A stretch of DNA of 64,000 nt from the NCBI RefSeq assembly GCF_002174125.1, contig NZ_NEXX01000002.1, positions 1 through 64,000 of the forward strand, read 5' to 3'. The notes under the pieces are model-generated. The model saw only the letters and a program-made list of their open reading frames with translations, had not been told where the DNA came from and made no database searches. Positions 47,028 through 56,737 of the stretch are shown here, one piece after another; the first letter of the stretch is position 1; each line of letters opens with the position of its first letter. Source of the DNA: Acinetobacter populi (GTDB taxonomy: Bacteria > Pseudomonadota > Gammaproteobacteria > Pseudomonadales > Moraxellaceae). A program made the position numbers and the translations under genes.

Positions 47028-48113
47028 ATGACCCAAACCTATCAGCAACAACTTGACGATAAAACACAGCGTATCCAAGCACAATTTGCTGAGTTTAATA
47101 TTCCCACTTTAGAAGTATTTTCCTCACCTGAACAACATTTTCGTATGCGGGCCGAGTTTCGTATCTGGCATACCGAAGATGACATGTTTTATGCAATGTT
47201 TGAACGTAATGCACAGGATCAAAATAAAACTGTAGTACGTATTGAAGATTTTCCTATTGCGGATCAATCCATTAACGATTTAATGCCAAAATTATTACAG
47301 GCCATCAAAAATATTCCGATATTAGCCAAACGCTTATTTGAAATTGATTTTCTTGCGACTTTAAGCGGCGAGATGCTGGTTTCCCTGATCTATCATCGGA
47401 AACTGGATCAGAAGTGGCAAGACCACGCCTTGCAATTACAGCAAGATCTGAATATTAAAATTATTGGTCGCAGCCGTGGACAGAAAATTGTGCTCACGGA
47501 TGAATTTGTGATAGAAAAATTAACTGTGGGTGAACGTCAATATATCTATAAACAAATTGAAAATGGTTTTACCCAACCCAATGCCAAAGTCTGTGAAAAA
47601 ATGCTGTCGTGGGCATGTGAGGTTGCACAAGGAACTTCTGGTGACTTGCTGGAACTATATTGTGGTATTGGTAATTTTACCCTGCCCCTTTCACGTTATT
47701 TCAACAAAGTCTTTGCCACGGAAATTGCCAAAAGCTCGGTACAGGCAGCGGAATGGAATATGCAGCAAAATCAAATTGACAATATTCAGATCGCTAGGCT
47801 TTCTGCGGAGGAATTTACCGAAGCCTATCAAGGTACACGTGAATTTCGTCGTTTAAAAGAACAACAGATTGATTTAAAACAATATCAATTTGATACGGTA
47901 TTTGTCGATCCACCTCGTGCCGGAATTGATGATGATACTTTAAAACTTATTTCTCAATTCCAGCGGATTATCTATATTTCCTGTAATCCCGATACCCTAC
48001 ATGACAATCTCAAGACCTTAACCCAAACACACCAGATTAAACGCTTTGCTCTATTTGACCAATTTCCTTATACACATCATATTGAATCGGGTATATTGTT
48101 GGAACGGATTTAA
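47028..48113 (+). CDS. trmA: tRNA (uracil(54)-C5)-methyltransferase
   Basis: S-adenosylmethionine-dependent enzyme that forms 5-methyluridine 54 in the T loop of tRNAs. 361 residues (E. coli TrmA 366). The [10 protein letters not shown] segment near residue 40 is typical. The SAM motif is [16 protein letters not shown] near 207; the catalytic Cys is in [11 protein letters not shown] near 321; [10 protein letters not shown] near 296. Frame also open at ATG 46995, but the start MTQTYQQQL aligns best with the family. Followed by two inverted repeats, then two unknown small genes. Confidence 0.93.
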   Translation: MTQTYQQQLDDKTQRIQAQFAEFNIPTLEVFSSPEQHFRMRAEFRIWHTEDDMFYAMFERNAQDQNKTVVRIEDFPIADQSINDLMPKLLQAIKNIPILAKRLFEIDFLATLSGEMLVSLIYHRKLDQKWQDHALQLQQDLNIKIIGRSRGQKIVLTDEFVIEKLTVGERQYIYKQIENGFTQPNAKVCEKMLSWACEVAQGTSGDLLELYCGIGNFTLPLSRYFNKVFATEIAKSSVQAAEWNMQQNQIDNIQIARLSAEEFTEAYQGTREFRRLKEQQIDLKQYQFDTVFVDPPRAGIDDDTLKLISQFQRIIYISCNPDTLHDNLKTLTQTHQIKRFALFDQFPYTHHIESGILLERI

Positions 48114-48119
48114 GTATTG

Positions 48120-48143
48120 CACTATTTTTAGACAAAAATAGTG
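48120..48143. repeat. Hairpin downstream of trmA
   Basis: CACTATTTTT (48120-48129), loop AGAC, AAAAATAGTG (48134-48143). A perfect 10-bp stem directly after trmA. GC-poor, without a following U-run, so only a weak terminator candidate. Confidence 0.5.
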
Positions 48144-48161
48144 ATAGAAAATAATTAATCT

Positions 48162-48204
48162 ATATTAAAATCAACCCTCAATGAACTGCGGTTGATTTTA
48201 ATAT
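48162..48204. repeat. Perfect 15-bp inverted repeat downstream of trmA
   Basis: ATATTAAAATCAACC (48162-48176) and GGTTGATTTTAATAT (48190-48204) are exact complements around a 13-nt loop. The A/T-rich flanks of the stem give it a T-run on both strands, so it can act as a bidirectional terminator for trmA. It also sits about 100 bp before the first small gene. Confidence 0.65.
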
Positions 48205-48305
48205 CTGCCAAAATATAAACACCTAAATGCTTATATTGACTCATGACTTCTAAGTGTAACAATTTGACCTTAAGATGACTGAAAGACTTTTAAAGGTGTG
48301 TGCCG

Positions 48306-48533
48306 ATGGAAATTAGTGTAAAGTACTTAAACAATTTAATCGATGAAGCCTTAAAATCTGGGAAAAAACCAGAAAAGCTACTGATTGGTTATAAAGCATA
48401 TGCAGAGTTAATGGATCATCCAAAATTTGCAGATGAAATTATGAATTCGGCAATGACACCCACCAAACGTAAATACAAAAAAATTAAAATCAAAGTTACG
48501 ACGGATGAATATCAACTTGAGGTTAAAAGTTAA
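48306..48533 (+). CDS. Small protein of unknown function, paralog A
   Basis: 75 residues, highly basic at the C-terminus. Middle KKPEKLLIGYKAYAELM and end KRKYKKIKIKVTTDEYQLEV are shared with the next gene. I recognise no domain. An AAAGG ribosome-binding site lies 9 bases before ATG at 48306; GTG at 48300 would sit too close. The two genes have separate start sites about 90 bp apart and no genes between; likely tandem duplicates. Confidence 0.72.
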   Translation: MEISVKYLNNLIDEALKSGKKPEKLLIGYKAYAELMDHPKFADEIMNSAMTPTKRKYKKIKIKVTTDEYQLEVKS

Positions 48534-48625
48534 GATAACAATTTTTTATCTTAGCTGATACAATTGTCATCTTAGATTCATAGACTAGTACCATAATACT
48601 AGCGAATTTTTATGAGCTCAATGTG

Positions 48626-48844
48626 ATGTTATATTTTGATCAGTTAAATGAGTCAATTAAAGAAATCGAAAAATTAAAAAAACCAGAAAAACTCCTGATT
48701 GGTTATCGAATGTATTTTGAATTGATGCAGGAACGTAAGTTTTTTGAAGAAGTCGTCGGTTCCTCAATGAATCCAAATAAACGAAAATATAAGCAGATTA
48801 AAATCAAGATCACACAGGATGAATATCAATTACTGGTGATCTAA
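48626..48844 (+). CDS. Small protein of unknown function, paralog B
   Basis: 72 residues. It shares the sequences KKPEKLLIGYRMYFELM and KRKYKQIKIKITQDEYQL with paralog A; only the N-terminal ~15 and a few central residues differ clearly. It lacks signal peptide and TM segments, so it should be cytosolic. The start could also be GTG at 48623. No strong ribosome-binding site. It is followed by the purA end (convergent). Confidence 0.68.
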   Translation: MLYFDQLNESIKEIEKLKKPEKLLIGYRMYFELMQERKFFEEVVGSSMNPNKRKYKQIKIKITQDEYQLLVI

Positions 48845-48898
48845 CTTATTTTAATACCCTACAGACAATTCGCTTAAAACCTATTGCCTAATAACAAC

Positions 48899-48919
48899 TT
48901 CCCCCCAACTAAGGGGGAA
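48899..48919 (-). terminator. Possible terminator downstream of purA
   Basis: TTCCCCC (48899-48905) pairs with GGGGGAA (48913-48919) around a 7-nt loop. On the minus strand the following sequence AGTTGTTATT is only moderately T-rich. Confidence 0.5.
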
Positions 48920-48941
48920 AAGTCATTTATGTTTTAACTCA

Positions 48942-50294
<1,353 letters not shown>

Positions 50295-50438
50295 TTAAAG
50301 AAGTTGCGATTAAGCCTTTTCACCAAGGAAAAAGTTCAATGAAAACAGCATTAAGATTAAACCCAAAACTATTTCCTCTACCATATTGACATCAGAGAGC
50401 ATGTCAAAACAGTCATTCTTAAAACAACTTCCTCCGCT

Positions 50439-51605
50439 TTAAATCGTTTGAACTTGCCAGCCCTGATTATTATTCACAAGCTGATGTGTTGCCTGTGGTA
50501 CAGAATCCAGTTGATCTTGTCCCAGTAATTGTATGACGTGACGCCCTTGCTGACGCAAATTCGCAATCGCATCCTGTAAATCTTGTTCACGCCCACTTGG
50601 CGCAACAATCAACTCAACCTGCGCAAATTGATTGGCCACCAGACGATATAAATCACAACTAAAACCGGTTGCTGCACGGGCACGACCAAAATGTTCGCCA
50701 ATGCCATCATAACGACCACCTTGTGCCAATGGCATGGCATGATTCGGTGCATACACAGCAAACATCAAGCCAGTATGATAATGATAACTACGCAGCTCAA
50801 CCACATCGACACCAACGCACACCTGTGGCCAACGGGATTCAATTTGCTCAATTGCGGTTTGTAAACTGGTTAATGCCTGATGAAAATTTGCATGATTCAG
50901 AATATCTTGTGATAAATGTTGTGTCAGTGCATCAAGATCACCGGATAGACGTCCTAATTCGTAGAAATCCGAACCATAATTTAAACTTGCAGTAAAATCT
51001 TTTAATTCCGGCAGTGCCTTGCGCTGATAAAGTTCTGAGAGCGCAAGTTCCTGATCTTTATTTAATCCAGCAACTTCAACCAAACTACGGAATAAACCGA
51101 CATGTCCAAGGTCTAAATGCAGTCCTTCCTGATAACCAGCAACATTCAGTACACCGAGCATGATATCAATCATTTCCAGATCGGCATCCAGACCATCATG
51201 ACCAAATAATTCTGCACCTAGCTGTAAAGGTGCACGAGAAGCGGTTAAACCTTGCGGTTTGGTATGTAAAATCGTACCCGCATAACAATAACGGGCAACG
51301 CCTGAAACCGGGCGAACATGCGCATCTATACGGGCAACTTGCGGTGTCATATCGGCACGAACACCGAGTAAACGCCCGGAAATCTGATCTATGATCTTAA
51401 AGGTCACCAAATCTAAATCGTGATTGAGTGCGCTTAAAGAAGATAAAGATTCCAAATATTCAATAAATGGCGTATAGACCAGCTGATAACCACGCTGTGC
51501 AAGGAAATCTAATGCTTGACGACGTAAACGTTCAATTACCTGAGCTTGTTCGGGTAGAACATCTGCTACACCATCAGGCAACAACCATGTCTCTGAAATG
51601 GGCAT
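50439..51605 (-). CDS. hisZ: ATP phosphoribosyltransferase regulatory subunit HisZ
   Basis: 388-residue paralog of histidyl-tRNA synthetase that regulates the short form of HisG in histidine synthesis. It has a class II synthetase-like fold with LVTFKIIDQISGRLLGVRAD near residue 62 and RADMTPQVARIDAHV following, but lacks the histidine-tRNA anticodon domain and full motif 2/3 catalytic residues. MAQ/GGRYDGIG near 290 is the histidine A-type loop. Its presence predicts a short HisG elsewhere. Located upstream of purA, same strand. Confidence 0.92.
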   Translation of the reverse strand: MPISETWLLPDGVADVLPEQAQVIERLRRQALDFLAQRGYQLVYTPFIEYLESLSSLSALNHDLDLVTFKIIDQISGRLLGVRADMTPQVARIDAHVRPVSGVARYCYAGTILHTKPQGLTASRAPLQLGAELFGHDGLDADLEMIDIMLGVLNVAGYQEGLHLDLGHVGLFRSLVEVAGLNKDQELALSELYQRKALPELKDFTASLNYGSDFYELGRLSGDLDALTQHLSQDILNHANFHQALTSLQTAIEQIESRWPQVCVGVDVVELRSYHYHTGLMFAVYAPNHAMPLAQGGRYDGIGEHFGRARAATGFSCDLYRLVANQFAQVELIVAPSGREQDLQDAIANLRQQGRHVIQLLGQDQLDSVPQATHQLVNNNQGWQVQTI

Positions 51606-51649
51606 GTGGTAAAACCTAAATTAAATCAATACCGAAAAATCGGTCGCAT

Positions 51650-51671
51650 AAAAAAATCGGGCAATACCCGA
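51650..51671 (-). terminator. Rho-independent terminator after the GFA-like gene
   Basis: TCGGG (51657-51661) pairs with CCCGA (51667-51671); in the minus direction a run of seven T follows the stem. It ends the bepA/GFA unit. Confidence 0.78.
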
Positions 51672-51758
51672 ATTGCAGCCTATATTATCACGATCTCAAA
51701 CTTGATGCACCTTTACAAACTCATTCATCGCATAAATTTTGCTAACTCATCTAATTGT

Positions 51759-52136
51759 TTATTCTTGACATAATTGAATGGATAAAAAGTCAGGACAATG
51801 TTGCACAAAAAAAGCCTGTTTGGGTGCAGGAATATTGCCTTCGCTCACTGTACCTAATCGTAATCGAATAACATTGGGAAGATCTTTGCGGTAGGAATAC
51901 AAAGGACTGCCACAATGCTGACAAAACACCCGTGCCTTATTTTCTGTATAGAAAAATTCTTTTAATGCCGACTGACCTTGTTCAATGACAAACTGTTGTT
52001 GGTCGATTGGGCTATTAAACGCAAATAAAGAACCTTGTGCTTTTTGACAATCCAAACAATGACAAATGATGGTTTCTACAATTGGCGCATGATAAGAATA
52101 CTTGACCGCCCCACATAAACATTGACCTCTAATCAT
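51759..52136 (-). CDS. GFA (glutathione-dependent formaldehyde-activating)/CENP-V family protein
   Basis: 125-residue zinc-binding protein of the GFA fold. Zinc-ligand cysteines: CLCGAVKY near residue 6, ICHCLDCQKAQG near 25, and ARVFCQHCGSPLY near 71. Gfa was described as adding glutathione to formaldehyde, but most homologues have unknown roles. Its start lies 22 bp after bepA, so it is likely the second gene of a bepA operon. Confidence 0.87.
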   Translation of the reverse strand: MIRGQCLCGAVKYSYHAPIVETIICHCLDCQKAQGSLFAFNSPIDQQQFVIEQGQSALKEFFYTENKARVFCQHCGSPLYSYRKDLPNVIRLRLGTVSEGNIPAPKQAFFVQHCPDFLSIQLCQE

Positions 52137-52157
52137 ATTTATTCTCCATGGTACGGT

Positions 52158-53624
52158 TTAAATTTTTAATTGTCTGGCATCCTGCATCTGTTTTAAACGC
52201 CCCTCTATTTGTGCTTTTAATGCTTCATTATCCTTATTTAATCGCTGTGCGTGTAATAGGCTTTTAATCGCCTCTTCTTCCTGACCATTCCAAAATTGAA
52301 CTTCTGCACGATAACGCAACACATTAATCGCACGCACCGGGCTGTCCACGCGAAGGTCTTCTGCCCGTTGCAGCAATTGCCATACACTAGTATCCATCGG
52401 AAAACGACTGGATAAGCTGGTTAGAATCTTATTGGCATCATTTGGCTGTTTATTCAGAATATAGATTTCCGCAAGCTTTAATGCGACTGCCCGATTTTCA
52501 GGCGCAATACGATATAAGGGTAATATTGTCTGTAAGGCCTGCGCATACTGTCCCTGTGCCATATACCAATCCGATAACGTCAACGTATATAAAGTTTTTT
52601 GAATGGCTGTCGGTTGAGTTGCATCCAATATGTCTTTGGCATTTTGATATTGCGATTGTTGAATATAATAACTTGCCAAGGCCAGACCAGCAGCAGAATT
52701 GCGGGGCGCGAGTGATTTTAACTGATTGATATTGGCATAACCGCCCAATACCGCAGTACGCCATCGAATCAATTCAAATTTTTGCTGCTTCTCAAGACTA
52801 TTGTTAATTTTGACATTATATTGACGCGCCCTTAAGCGTGCTTCACTCATACGCTCGGCAGTGAGTGGATGAGTTAACCAAAAATCCGGCAAATAACTTA
52901 ATTGGGTTGATGAGCGTTGCATTAGCTCAAAAAAATCTGCCATGCTTTCGGGATTATAACCGGCTATAGCCATATACTGCATGCCAACCCGATCCGCTTC
53001 ACGTTCCTGATTACGACTATAAGATAACTGTCGATCCAGCATGGCTGCCTGAGAACCTAACATGACTGCTGCACCGGCATCAGAAGATTGAGATGCAACG
53101 GCAATACCAGCCAATAAACCAGCCAATGCCAAAAGTCCCTGTCCTTTAAAGGCTTCCTGACTGCGGCTGTAATGACGTTGTGTGACATGTGCAATTTCAT
53201 GTGCCATCACACCGGCAATTTCATCGATATTATGTGATGCGGTAATGGTTCCGGCATTAATTGCAAATAATCCCCCCGGTACGGCAAATGCATTGATTTG
53301 TTGATCGCGCACCACAACCAATGCAATGGGTTTACCCATATTGGTCTGACTATAAATACTGGCAAAAATTTGATTTATTTCATCTTCAAGCCAGGCATCC
53401 TGAATTTCTGGTAATTGCTGACGCACTTGACGTAATACTTTTTCACCAATTTGTTTTTCTTGTTGGCGACTAATTAAACCCACCTGACTGCCCAAATCGG
53501 GAATATCTAGATATTGATTTTTCTCCGCAGTAATATTACTCCAGTCCATATCGCCATGTGACCAGGCAATTGAACTAAAGGCCAGATTTGCAGCACAAAC
53601 TGTCGATAAAAAGAGCGTTTTCAA
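52158..53624 (-). CDS. bepA: Periplasmic M48-family metalloprotease/chaperone, BepA-like
   Basis: 488 residues. Signal peptide at about 1-22 (ANLAFSSIAWSHG). The M48 domain has the zinc motif HEIAH in GVMAHEIAHVTQRH near residue 143, with the third Zn-ligand Glu in NQEREADRVG. C-terminal TPR-like repeats (~290-480) match E. coli BepA (YfgC), which assists LptD folding and degrades stalled outer-membrane proteins. The frame has no upstream ATG: the start is TTG at 53624, directly before KTLFLSTVC; no good ribosome-binding site is visible. Confidence 0.9.
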   Translation of the reverse strand: MKTLFLSTVCAANLAFSSIAWSHGDMDWSNITAEKNQYLDIPDLGSQVGLISRQQEKQIGEKVLRQVRQQLPEIQDAWLEDEINQIFASIYSQTNMGKPIALVVVRDQQINAFAVPGGLFAINAGTITASHNIDEIAGVMAHEIAHVTQRHYSRSQEAFKGQGLLALAGLLAGIAVASQSSDAGAAVMLGSQAAMLDRQLSYSRNQEREADRVGMQYMAIAGYNPESMADFFELMQRSSTQLSYLPDFWLTHPLTAERMSEARLRARQYNVKINNSLEKQQKFELIRWRTAVLGGYANINQLKSLAPRNSAAGLALASYYIQQSQYQNAKDILDATQPTAIQKTLYTLTLSDWYMAQGQYAQALQTILPLYRIAPENRAVALKLAEIYILNKQPNDANKILTSLSSRFPMDTSVWQLLQRAEDLRVDSPVRAINVLRYRAEVQFWNGQEEEAIKSLLHAQRLNKDNEALKAQIEGRLKQMQDARQLKI

Positions 53625-53716
53625 TGTCGGATAAAATTAAAAAATGATGCTTACTTATTATCAGAGCGCATCATTTTTCTCAATATAGAAATGTAACCTG
53701 GTTAAAAGTATTAAAC

Positions 53717-54991
53717 TTAAAACCAGCTTTTGTGACCTTTTAATGCTTCATCGGCACATTGTAAGACTGTTTGTGTTAACCACCACAAACGATAATCACC
53801 AGTAATGTTGCCGGATTTAAAATTATGAATATAGGAAAAGCTTAAATTACGTGTAGGATCACACCATGCGCCAGAACCATTATAGCCAATATGACCAAAA
53901 GCAGTTGGGACACGCTTACCTAAGGTAAATACCCGATGATAACCCAAACGCCAATGCATCGGTATCGGCATTACTTTATCTCGAGCATAGGTCTGAATGC
54001 TACTAAGTTCTTCGAATATTTCTGGGCGAATTAATTGCTGTCCATTCCATTGCCCTTTATTCGCGAGCATGGCATACATCTTCGCCAAACTATTTGCCGT
54101 GAATACCCCGTTGGCAGACGGAATAATCGCTTGTAATGCTTCATCACTATAAAAATCAAACTTGCCCATACTTCGCGGCACCAGTGCATCATCAGCATCA
54201 TAGGGATTGATACCGCTTAGACTAATGACTCGCTCGGTAAAACTCAAAGGTCGGCGTCCTTCCGCTGTTAAAGGTTTACGCGGTTTCTGGATTTGTGGCT
54301 GACCTTCCTTGATCTTTTTAAAGGGTTTTGCTACACGCTCAAGTTGATCTTCAGGCACACCAAAATATGCGCCATCAAGTGCCAAAGGTTCAACCAGATA
54401 AGTTTGTAATAATTCTGCCAGTGGTTTTTGCATGATTTTTTCCAGCGTACCACCAACAAGCCAGCCAAAACTTAAAGCCTGATATGCTGTCGCCGTTGCA
54501 GGTGCAAAACGTGGTGTCGCCTGCTCGTATGCCTGTAACATGCCTTGCCAATCCAACATTTGCGCGGCATTGGAAATGGTATGTCGAATGTCATATAAGC
54601 CACTTTGATGACTCAGTACATGTCTTAACGTAATCTTTGATTTATCATTTTGAGCAAATTCAGGCCAATAGTGTGCAATCGGCACATCATAATCAAGCAA
54701 ATCTTGACTGGCCAAAATATGCGTTAAAGTTGCCAATATTGCTTTGCCGGTTGAGTAGCTCAAGGCCATATGTCGCTGATCCCAAGCCTCTTCCGGTTTG
54801 GCTTCTCCGGTATAGAGCTCGGCAACCTGCTGTCCCTGAAAATAAACACTAATGGCAGCACCGCCCAAAGTGGTTTCAGGTTGTATCTGACTTAAAACTT
54901 GTGCAACAGGCTGAAACTGTTCATCACATTGCCCACGGTAATTGTCTTTTTTCCCTTGGGTAATCTTTTTGATGATTTTCAAACCTTGCAT
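53717..54991 (-). CDS. Serine hydrolase of the beta-lactamase/EstB family
   Basis: 424 residues with the class C-like beta-lactamase fold. The catalytic SxxK is SYSTGKAIL near residue 86 (Ser-Thr-Gly-Lys). The YQALSFGW segment supplies the tyrosine region. HIGYNGSG near 380 replaces the KTG. Such proteins are often esterases rather than antibiotic-hydrolysing enzymes. No signal peptide is evident (N-terminus MQGLKIIKKITQGKK), so it is probably cytoplasmic, which argues against a role in beta-lactam resistance. AAGGA ribosome-binding site before the ATG. Confidence 0.86.
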   Translation of the reverse strand: MQGLKIIKKITQGKKDNYRGQCDEQFQPVAQVLSQIQPETTLGGAAISVYFQGQQVAELYTGEAKPEEAWDQRHMALSYSTGKAILATLTHILASQDLLDYDVPIAHYWPEFAQNDKSKITLRHVLSHQSGLYDIRHTISNAAQMLDWQGMLQAYEQATPRFAPATATAYQALSFGWLVGGTLEKIMQKPLAELLQTYLVEPLALDGAYFGVPEDQLERVAKPFKKIKEGQPQIQKPRKPLTAEGRRPLSFTERVISLSGINPYDADDALVPRSMGKFDFYSDEALQAIIPSANGVFTANSLAKMYAMLANKGQWNGQQLIRPEIFEELSSIQTYARDKVMPIPMHWRLGYHRVFTLGKRVPTAFGHIGYNGSGAWCDPTRNLSFSYIHNFKSGNITGDYRLWWLTQTVLQCADEALKGHKSWF

Positions 54992-55278
54992 GATCTAGTC
55001 CTTGATAAAGATAAATGTATCGCATACTTTGTATTCTAAAGTGAAAATAGCAACACTCAATTGCGAAAATGCCCGATTTTTGATGAAATCTTTCTCGCTA
55101 AAAAATTATTGAAAAAGTTAGTCAAAAATCCTATATGATCTTTTATTCATTTATTTTTCCCCTTATAATTTAAAAACTTAGATTTATAAATTCAGCCTTA
55201 GACTTTCATCATATTTATTCACAACGTGTTTTTTATTAAAGTCTCAATTAAGACAACGTGGAAAAAAGGAACGAGAAA

Positions 55279-55695
55279 ATGACATCAAATGATAGTATTG
55301 ACAAAACTGCGGGGCATATAAAGGAGTTGATTGATCAACTTTTTGACATCGAATCGGAAATTAACCAGAAAAAAGGTATTCCGGAATCTTTAGGCGTATC
55401 GCTCTGGAATGAATATACCGACGTGAGAAAATATGTCTGGCTTGATGGCGATCATGTGGTCATTATTGGCAGATCCAGTACATTTTACCGAATCTTTCTC
55501 GATCAACTCGGACAACGCACGTGTATTTATCATTTATCAGAAATTGATGATGACAATTTTAAATTACAGGTGCTTCGTTCAGGTTCATGGATTGAGCGTT
55601 TTGAGCAATATGTCAAAAATCTTCAAGTTCGTCTGGATAATATGAATCTTGATCCAACCACTGCAAATAATGCATTCAAACCTATTGATTTTTAA
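55279..55695 (+). CDS. Small protein of unknown function
   Basis: 138 residues, acidic, starting MTSNDSIDKTAGHIKEL. No recognised domain; the N-terminal half has heptad-like helical stretches (IKELIDQLFDIESEINQKK) and the C-terminal half ends with QVRLDNMNLDPTTANNAFKP. ATG at 55279 is chosen because AGGAACGAG lies upstream; the frame is open to a GTG at 55258. A terminator shared with the MaoC gene follows. Confidence 0.65.
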   Translation: MTSNDSIDKTAGHIKELIDQLFDIESEINQKKGIPESLGVSLWNEYTDVRKYVWLDGDHVVIIGRSSTFYRIFLDQLGQRTCIYHLSEIDDDNFKLQVLRSGSWIERFEQYVKNLQVRLDNMNLDPTTANNAFKPIDF

Positions 55696-55710
55696 TATTA
55701 AAGTTCAACA

Positions 55711-55741
55711 AAAAAGCCAGATCAAAAAATCTGGCTTTTTT
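55711..55741. terminator. Bidirectional Rho-independent terminator
   Basis: AAAAAGCCAGAT (55711-55722), 6-nt loop, ATCTGGCTTTTTT (55729-55741). It ends the unknown small gene (plus) and the MaoC gene (minus). Confidence 0.9.
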
Positions 55742-55789
55742 ATATCAGGCTAAATTGAATATATGGTGCGTACTCAACATGCTCTCTGT

Positions 55790-56653
55790 TTAAAGTGTTT
55801 TTACTTCACCGCTTAGATGAGGTTTATGATTTTTCGCATTCCGCAAGAGAAAATCTGTTGTTGTATCAACTTGTGCGGTTAAAAACTCAACCTGCGAAGG
55901 TAAAAAGATTGGAAGTTTAAACACGACATCTGCTTCATAAGCTGCTGGTAAAGGTGACAGTGCAGCCAATGCCCTTGCTTTACTCCACATACCATGGGCT
56001 ATGGCTTGTTTAAATCCAAAAGCTTTGGCAGTCAATGCATGAATATGAATCAGGTTAAAATCACCGGAAATCAGGGCGTAGCGACGACCGGTATTTTCTG
56101 CCAATGTCCATGTATCCTGAAGTTGATAATCCACAACAGGATCACCACCTTTCGTCTTTTCAGTAGAAACTTTTTTATCGACCTTTTGTCTGGAAAGATA
56201 AGTGGTCAAACCTTCAAATACTACTTCATTACCGATTTTTGCAGTAATGATAAAGTCAAACTGTAAGCCCTTGTCATGCGGTTGCAATTCACCAAATTTA
56301 CATGCAAGCTGAATAGTTTCAGCGGCCTGAATCACCCGATACTGTTTGATTTTATTGCGAATATGAACCAATCCAAGCAATACAAAAGGAAAAGATTCAC
56401 TAGTCATCATGTGCATTTGTAAACTTTGTGCCAATACAGCCAAATACATGGCAGGCACAGTACCATCATTTTTAAACTGGCAAATTCGATTATATTGGGT
56501 CAGATGGGGAACATTAATCTCAAGTTGATCCACCACATATTCTACTCGTGGCAAAACTTTTTCAGTGTTTTTTGGTTTCTGGATTAAACTCTGAATAACC
56601 TTTGGATAGACTGTATAAGCTTTAGGCAATGCACTAAAATGACGAGTTCTCAT
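55790..56653 (-). CDS. MaoC-like (R)-specific enoyl-CoA hydratase/dehydratase family protein
   Basis: 287 residues of the double hot-dog fold. The hydratase motif is in the C-terminal half: ALISGDFNLIHIHALTAKAF near residue 195, with Asp and His in the SGDxNxIH pattern, then AIAHGMWS. The N-terminal half is a degenerate hot dog. It could dehydrate or hydrate acyl-CoA/ACP intermediates with the neighbouring FabG, which lies upstream on the same strand. A terminator between the two suggests they are separately transcribed. ATG preceded by a distant AGAGG. Confidence 0.87.
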   Translation of the reverse strand: MRTRHFSALPKAYTVYPKVIQSLIQKPKNTEKVLPRVEYVVDQLEINVPHLTQYNRICQFKNDGTVPAMYLAVLAQSLQMHMMTSESFPFVLLGLVHIRNKIKQYRVIQAAETIQLACKFGELQPHDKGLQFDFIITAKIGNEVVFEGLTTYLSRQKVDKKVSTEKTKGGDPVVDYQLQDTWTLAENTGRRYALISGDFNLIHIHALTAKAFGFKQAIAHGMWSKARALAALSPLPAAYEADVVFKLPIFLPSQVEFLTAQVDTTTDFLLRNAKNHKPHLSGEVKTL

Positions 56654-56676
56654 TTATTTATTGAACCTCTTGTGAT

Positions 56677-56706
56677 CAAAAAAGAGGGGGATTACACCAC
56701 CCTCTT
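56677..56706 (-). terminator. Rho-independent terminator after the long FabG gene
   Basis: AAGAGGG (56682-56688) pairs with CCCTCTT (56700-56706); in the minus direction the stem is followed by TTTTTT. It lies between the FabG stop and the MaoC start. Confidence 0.8.
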
Positions 56707-56737
56707 GAATAATTTGATATTTTGATTAGCCTTGGTT

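Noticed and set aside
53717..54991. Antibiotic-resistance beta-lactamase
   Set aside because: It has the SxxK fold but no signal peptide and no KTG motif; EstB-type esterase is the better reading.
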